Shown here piece by piece: positions 60,301 to 64,000 of a DNA stretch of 64,000 nucleotides. The notes under the pieces are model-generated. The model was not told where the DNA came from, ran no database searches, and saw nothing but the letters and a program-made list of their open reading frames with translations. The number at the start of each line of letters is the position of its first letter. Within the stretch, counting starts at the first letter, position 1. Both the position numbers and the translations under genes were made by a program. Origin of the DNA: Lumbricus rubellus (Eukaryota; Annelida; Clitellata; Crassiclitellata; Lumbricidae); assembly GCA_945859605.1 (NCBI GenBank), contig OX243822.1, positions 16,633,918-16,697,917 of the forward strand, read 5' to 3'.

Positions 60301-62446
60301 TTCTCCATTTGCCCCTAGGGAAGGATGAGTCAACCCTAGGGGGACAAGCAGGCATCAAACCCATGTCCCTCTGTTCTTCAGGCTTGTGCGTTACCATTCA
60401 ACCATTACCCCACCACAGCGAAATGAAAGGTCAAAGGCTAGCAGTACAATACGTTTCTTACTCGTCAGACAAGATGTCCAGGCTGGACGCGAGGTCTGCA
60501 GTCGGCGCCTTCTTGAAGAGAATGCCGAGCATCTGCTGGCAGACTTCGGCCGAGTTCTCGACGTCGAGGCAGTTGAGAAGCTCCAACGTGTTGCCACTGA
60601 ACGTTCTCAGCCAGGACTGGAGAAGACGCGACGTACACGCCTCACGCACGGACTCTGCACAAAGAAAGTCAACTCTCAAACTTTTCTCGGCCATCATAAA
60701 TCAATCAATCAATCAATTTTCGTTTAATCACCACTTCAGGTTGGCAGAACGCAGCATGTTACATATAACTAATTTTACATAACCATTAACCAATCCAACA
60801 GTGCCACCTCATCTTCTGAATCCGAAACAGCTTCCACTAAAAAACTATCATGCACTTGCTATGCGATACAGCACACACACCTGGTCACCTGGTGCCGCCA
60901 GCTCTTGGAGCTCTGGCGACAGTCACGATGTATCCTCTCCAGTGTTTCCTCTCTCTCTTGTTGCCTCTCTTAGCGTCTCCAAGCTCATACCAGACCTTTC
61001 ATGTATTTCATCCATCCGTTTCTTCCTTGGTCTTCCTCGTTTTCTCCTTCCCTCTCCGCATGCCATCGTCAGTTATATAATATACTGACCAATATACGTA
61101 TTATCATCACAATAGGCACCTGTTCGATCGTTAAGTCCCTGATGGAGCAATTTCACTCGCTGAGCGATGGTCAGCGCTCGTATGTGGACCTTCTCAGCGA
61201 GTATCTGGTAGGCGAGACGTCGAACAGATGGCTCAGCATCGCGTGTGCGCTCAAGGATGGACGAAAGAGTCTTCACAGAGGCTGCGATCGACGTGAGGAC
61301 TGCTCGACGTACAGCGAAGTTCTGGTCACAGCCCAACATGAAGAGGTACGCTGAAGAAAGAAAACAATAAAAAAAACACAGTTGTTGAGCATATTGCTAC
61401 TTGTAAGTGCAAATTGACAGTTAGGTTTCAGAAATGAAGCTTCGACCTGAGTTTTAAAAAGAAATCATAATTACTACGATTCAGGTAGCTCTGTAGGTCA
61501 AAGGAAATGGCATTGTACACAAGTCTATAAAGTCATTGTGCATCCTTTCAAAGGGAAACAACAGAGATCAATGCTGTAAGGCCATAGAATGCACCATTCT
61601 CCTCCAGAGTTGAGTAAAGAATAAGAATTCATTTGTGGCGCCGCACACCGAAATGAGCATTAATAAGGTGATTTTCCAAGATATTGAGTTTGATAAATCA
61701 TTTCAAAGGCCTTGTCTCAGGCATGAAAATGACACAAAAATCATTGCTCTAGCTTAATTCTAACCGAAGATATAAGGAAATAAGTGATTTAATTAAATTA
61801 ATTAATTTAATTAATTAAAAATATTATATGCATATAAAGAGCATTCAAATAGCTTAGGAACTTGTATTTTTTTAAGTGAAAAAAAGTTAAGAAAATTTTT
61901 TTAGGTTAAATTTAAAATAAAAAAATCACAAACATACTATTTCCCTAATATCTCTGTTGTAAAATCTGCGACTTAATGCTCTTTTCGGTGTGCGGTGCCA
62001 CATTTAAGAGATCCGTTCATTTAAGAGATTTATATAGAGCCTCTTGTTTGCAGGGCCAGCGACAGAAAAGGCATGGCAGCTGCATAAAATTTTGACAGAA
62101 ATGCCACAACCATGTTGAGTCGGTATTGACACACCGTAGCGCCACCTATGAATGAGTTAACAATCAAAATCAATCACCACACAATCATAAACTAAAATAC
62201 TCTATCCAGCAAGTCACCTTTGATGATGGGGCAGTCACGCTCAGCAGGGTTCTGCAATCGAGCAAGGGCGAGCACAGCGTGCGCTCGTACGACCGCAAAC
62301 TTATCACGCAGTCGGATGAGCATGCACTCGTAGATCTTGTCGTACAGTTCGTCATCGATGACGGCTTCTTCGCCCATGTCGCACAGCAACTTGTTGATCA
62401 GGTGACAGCATCGGAAACGGACGGACTTATCGTGAGCCTTGTGACT
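48364..62446 (-). CDS. NCAPG: Condensin complex subunit 3 (NCAPG), 17 exons visible, 5' end outside window
   Basis: HEAT-repeat subunit of condensin I, needed for mitotic chromosome condensation. Minus-strand exons: 62446-62218, 61350-61120, 60654-60462, 59544-59395, 58707-58591, 57722-57509, 56889-56713, 56239-56132, 55236-55117, 54679-54401, 53793-53612, 52708-52531, 51709-51539, 51179-50922, 50346-50199, 49444-49360, 48442-48364. All join in frame for 972 residues. Diagnostic blocks: SHKAHDKSVRFR, LAYQILAEKVHIRALTIAQR, GLNDR, LLHWYNPVTEDD with LRQCLG. A coiled segment follows (LNQLRDELDD, RAAEIKERI). The C-terminal third is acidic (exon 14 poly-Glu/Asp) and then basic, ending KRKMRPRAKRTQ if the last exon is right. 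About 90 N-terminal residues should lie to the right of the window, since human NCAPG has about 1015 aa. Introns are loaded with SINEs and MITEs. Confidence 0.93.
48895..49085 (+). repeat. SINE copy in NCAPG last intron (subfamily B)
   Basis: GTAGTGGGTATGTTTGCTGC, a diverged B box (GATTCGAATCCACCCCAAG), CTTCACTCGCACTTGCTC and a tail ACATACAAACAAA. Confidence 0.8.
49915..50230. repeat. About 29-bp minisatellite running into the end of an NCAPG exon
   Basis: Roughly ten units of TTTAGTACCTTTGTAAGCCC with CATCAGCA or TTTAGCA. On the minus strand many units read CTTACAAAGGTACTA. The exon 50346-50199 ends, and its donor lies, inside the last (most diverged) unit. Confidence 0.85.
50475..50600. 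repeat. About 27-bp tandem repeat, intronic
   Basis: Units CAGAACAATACTCTTATCTG with TTC, about four copies. NCAPG intron 14. Confidence 0.75.
51268..51476 (-). repeat. SINE copy in NCAPG intron (subfamily A)
   Basis: On the minus strand: GGCGCGGTGGTGTAGTGGTG, CGTCGTTGCCTTGAGCCGGA, AAGGTTCGAATCCGTCTC, and the tail GGCGCTATAACAAGTGCACG. Confidence 0.85.
52085..52249 (+). mobile_element. CAGGGCT element in NCAPG intron
   Basis: CAGGGCTGTTTTAAAGAATT ... GTTAAAAAAAGCCCTG, flanked by CTCTTCTC and CTCTTCAC (7 of 8 identical). Confidence 0.8.
52358..52428. repeat. TTAACCC hairpin element in NCAPG intron
   Basis: Ends TTAACCCTATACCGACCAAA and GTCGGTGGTAAAGGGTTAA, with the core GTGTAGTAAATGGTACGAG. 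TTAA is present at both ends. Confidence 0.75.
52890..53108 (+). repeat. SINE copy in NCAPG intron (subfamily A)
   Basis: GGGGCGCGATGGTGTAGTGG, GTGACGTCGTTGCCTTGGAG, AGTTTCGAATCCACCTCG, GCGCTGTAACAAGTGCACAT and an ACAAACAAA tail. Confidence 0.85.
53940..54162 (-). repeat. SINE copy in NCAPG intron (subfamily B)
   Basis: On the minus strand: GGTGCGGTGGTGTAGGGGTA, GTTCAGTGCCTTGTTGCTGG, GATTCGAATCTACCTCAAC, and a tail ACATACATTGTGG. Confidence 0.85.
55443..55672 (+). repeat. SINE copy in NCAPG intron (subfamily B)
   Basis: GGGCACGGTGGTGTAGGGGT, ATGTTTTGTGCCTTGGAGC, GCAGGTTCGAATCCACCTCA, GGGGCACTATAACAAGAAC and an ACATACATACATA tail. Confidence 0.88.
56559..56622. repeat. Short perfect-type hairpin in NCAPG intron
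   Basis: GATGAGTGAGGTGGTTTCCC is followed 11 bases later by GGGAAACCACCTCACTCATC, then ATCCACA against TGTGGAT outside. This makes a stem of about 25 bp. Nature unknown. Confidence 0.7.
56920..57142 (+). repeat. SINE copy in NCAPG intron (subfamily A, well preserved)
   Basis: GGCGCGGTGGTGTAGTGGTG, GCGTCGTTGCCTTGGAGCCG, GAGGTTCGAATCCACCTCAG, GGGGCGCTATAACAAGTGCA and an ACATACAAACAAA tail. It is one of the best copies and useful as a family reference. Confidence 0.9.
57733..58110. repeat. About 64-bp minisatellite in NCAPG intron
   Basis: Units ATAGAACACTACAATAGGTA with TCTTCCAAAGCAAAACAGAT and TGCAAAGCAAACAATAAAT, about six copies, decaying toward higher coordinates. The array begins about 10 bp beyond the acceptor of exon 57722-57509. 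The long minus ORF over it is repeat-encoded. Confidence 0.9.
58142..58337 (+). mobile_element. CAGGGCT element, intact, perfect 8-bp duplication
   Basis: CAGGGCTGTTTGCAAGGAAT ... CATAAAAAAGCCCTG, flanked by GTACTTTC at 58134-58141 and 58338-58345. This is the best copy for defining the family ends. Confidence 0.9.
58728..58802. repeat. (ATC)n trinucleotide repeat
   Basis: CATCATCAT and CGTCGTCGTC runs in an NCAPG intron. Confidence 0.95.
59033..59103. repeat. TTAACCC hairpin element in NCAPG intron
   Basis: Starts TTAGCCCTTTAATGCCGAGA and ends CCGGCATTAAAGGGTTAA, with the core GATAGTAAATGGTATGG. It is very close to 11933-12003 and 13645-13711. Confidence 0.8.
61635..62001. mobile_element. 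367-bp element with about 29-bp terminal inverted repeats
   Basis: The left end GTGGCGCCGCACACCGAAAT then GAGCATTAA pairs with the right end TTAATGCTC then TTTTCGGTGTGCGGTGCCAC, with two mismatches. ATTT flanks both ends. The interior is AT-rich and palindromic (TTAATTAATT). Superfamily unknown. NCAPG intron. Confidence 0.75.
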
Positions 62447-62484
62447 CTGCAGATTCAGAAAAGAAATAATCAATCAATCACATA

Positions 62485-62850
62485 AATTTATATAGCCCCC
62501 TTCAAGATATCTAATCAGAGGTACTCCCAACCCAGGCCTGGTCAAAAAGAAAGGTCTTGAGAAGATGGTAGAAAGAGCCAGCAGAGTCACGGGGAAGAGA
62601 ACGGAGAGCCGTAGGGAGGCCATTCCAGATAGCTGGACCCACCACGGAATAAGCTCTTCACTGCATAGTAGCGGTACGACAAAAAGGGACAAGATAGTCA
62701 CCGCGGGCAGCTGACCGCAGCGAACGGCGGCCCAGAGAAACGGAGACAGGAGTAAAAAGTGCACATAGGTAGGATGGAGCTTGAGCCAGGATGCAGCGCC
62801 AAGCAATAGACGAGACTCTTTAAGCATTCCGTCAGTAGTTGAGAAGTTTA
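62485..62850. repeat. Longer repeat sharing the SINE 3' segment
   Basis: Opens AATTTATATAGCCCCCTTC, ATCTAATCAGAGGTACTCC, then AAAAAGAAAGGTCTTGAGAAG, AGGGAGGCCATTCCAGATAG and more. The word CCATTCCA also occurs in 240-310 (GGAAGTCCATTCCATAG). Probably a different, longer interspersed repeat. Confidence 0.5.
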
Positions 62851-62862
62851 CTACGAAGATGC

Positions 62863-63090
62863 GGTAGTGTAGTTGTAGTGGGTATGTTCATTGCCTTGCA
62901 GCCAGATGGTTGCAGGTTTGAAATCCACCTCAAGTCGCCGCGTAGGGACCTTGGGCAAGTCCTTCACTCGCAATTGCTCAGCGCTTCGGCGTGAAACTCC
63001 GATTCAGTGTCCGCGCTCTAATAGGGAGCGCCTCTGAGTAGCAAGTTTGAAGGGATGTTATAACAAGTGCGCATACAAACAAACAAATAA
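62863..63090 (+). repeat. SINE copy in NCAPG 5'-side intron (subfamily B)
   Basis: GATGCGGTAGTGTAGTTGTA, GTATGTTCATTGCCTTGCAG, GCAGGTTTGAAATCCACCTC and the tail GCGCATACAAACAAACAAA. Confidence 0.85.
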
Positions 63091-63171
63091 CATTAACAAA
63101 GCAACATCTGTATAGTGCATCTAGTATACAAAATGCCTACTTTGCAATACTAATTTACTTAAGGGAAATGG

Positions 63172-63352
63172 TATTAAAAGAATTTTTAGAATTGCACAAT
63201 CCCTTCATTCCTTTCCCATCCTCTATAGTAAATTACTCCCAAACGGATGGAAATCACCTTTTAACTATTTTTAACTGCACAGGAGTGCTACAATTGCACA
63301 AATCATCTGTAACAGCACAATTGGTATAAAACTGCACGCTAAAAAAGCCCTG
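63172..63352 (+). mobile_element. CAGGGCT element, left end lost
   Basis: Matches from AGAATTTTTAGAATTGCAC to the end ACGCTAAAAAAGCCCTG. More diverged than the other copies. Confidence 0.7.
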
Positions 63353-63488
63353 ATCTACAGCTTGTTACGTATGAACATCGTGTCATAACATTGTAATATA
63401 ATGCAATTTATGACCAGTAATGATATAGCACCATTACTTGTATACTCCACACTGATGGTTTTTAATTACTGAAGCTTTCAAAGGTTTA

Positions 63489-63568
63489 TTAACCCCTTCC
63501 TTGGGGAAGACGTATATATACGTCCAAAACAGGCTTAAAGCATATAACCCCCCCAGGGAAGGGATTAA
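63489..63568. repeat. TTAACCCC hairpin element, different core
   Basis: TTAACCCCTTCCTTGGGG pairs with CCCAGGGAAGGGATTAA. The core has the palindrome GACGTATATATACGTC. Related in ends but not in core to the other TTAACCC hairpins. Confidence 0.65.
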
Positions 63569-63898
63569 AGCAATGCAATACAATACAATGCATCACTAAT
63601 GTAAGGATTGGAAAGAAATGACATGTTTACAATTGGAAAAGCATGTTCACGTCAGAAGAACATGGAAGAGGTGAAAAAAGTGTTCTTACAAGTCTACAGT
63701 GATACAAAAGTGCAGAGTACGCAATGACAAACGGGAATAGTTCAGGCAGCCAAAATCTAAAGGACAAGTTAGCATGGGTCATTGGACCCCACGCAAAAGA
63801 CGTTAAGACAAAACAAACGCTGGATGGTACAACCAGCAAAATGGATCGATCATTTCTTTAAAAAGCCAAAGACTTCATTCATCCTCACTACAGTGGGA

Positions 63899-64000
63899 TG
63901 CAGTGGTGTAGTGGTGGCGTCGTTGCCTTGGAGCCGGAAGGTTCGAGTCCACCTCGCCGCGTAAGGAACTTGGGCAAGTCCTTCACTCACAATTGCTCAG
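63899..64000 (+). repeat. SINE copy cut by the window edge (subfamily A)
   Basis: GCAGTGGTGTAGTGGTGGCG, TCGTTGCCTTGGAGCCGGAA, GGTTCGAGTCCACCTCGCC and CTTCACTCACAATTGCTCAG. Confidence 0.85.

Overview
The window is eukaryotic nuclear DNA from an intron-rich, AT-rich animal genome. Exons are short and bounded by GT/AG splice signals, intergenic DNA is full of tRNA-derived SINEs and small DNA-transposon derivatives, and the recognisable proteins are animal ones (LHPP-type phosphatases, a BTB-BACK-Kelch protein, a seven-finger C2H2 protein, a BTBD17-like protein, condensin subunit NCAPG). The very frequent TAGGCCTA-type words and the repeat types suggest a marine invertebrate, perhaps a deuterostome such as an echinoderm or hemichordate. 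That placement is inference and is not settled by the sequence.

Layout. 1-3.4 kb: repeats, no gene. 3.4-14.8 kb (minus strand): two complete, tandem, seven-exon LHPP-family genes with identical intron positions and phases. 15.8-17.7 kb (minus): a single-exon Kelch-like protein. 17.8-23 kb: microsatellites, hAT-type MITEs with perfect 8-bp target duplications, a SINE, and a 1.4-kb palindromic TTAACCC...GGGTTAA element. 23.0-31.4 kb: a complete LTR retrotransposon insertion (4-bp target duplication, long near-identical LTRs). Its one long ORF keeps gag, protease and the integrase C-terminus but has lost most of pol. One LTR carries a later SINE insertion. 31.4-38 kb: nested DNA transposons and microsatellites. 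38.6-39.4 kb (minus): C2H2 zinc-finger ORF. 41.7-44.8 kb (plus): four-exon BTBD17-like gene. 48.4 kb to beyond the right edge (minus): NCAPG, 17 exons visible, N-terminus outside the window.

The genes have no obvious shared pathway. LHPP enzymes are soluble HAD phosphatases, the Kelch and BTBD17-like proteins are probable adaptor or secreted/cytosolic BTB proteins, and NCAPG is a chromosome condensation subunit. Much of the novelty is in the repeat landscape: a family of TTAA-flanked hairpins, two of which hold whole microsatellite arrays in their loops; a perfect 59-bp foldback; a triple-nested insertion; a decayed exon duplicate; and a minisatellite whose units repeat a splice donor. Exon borders were read by eye from splice signals, frame continuity and remembered family similarity; no alignment or transcript was available.
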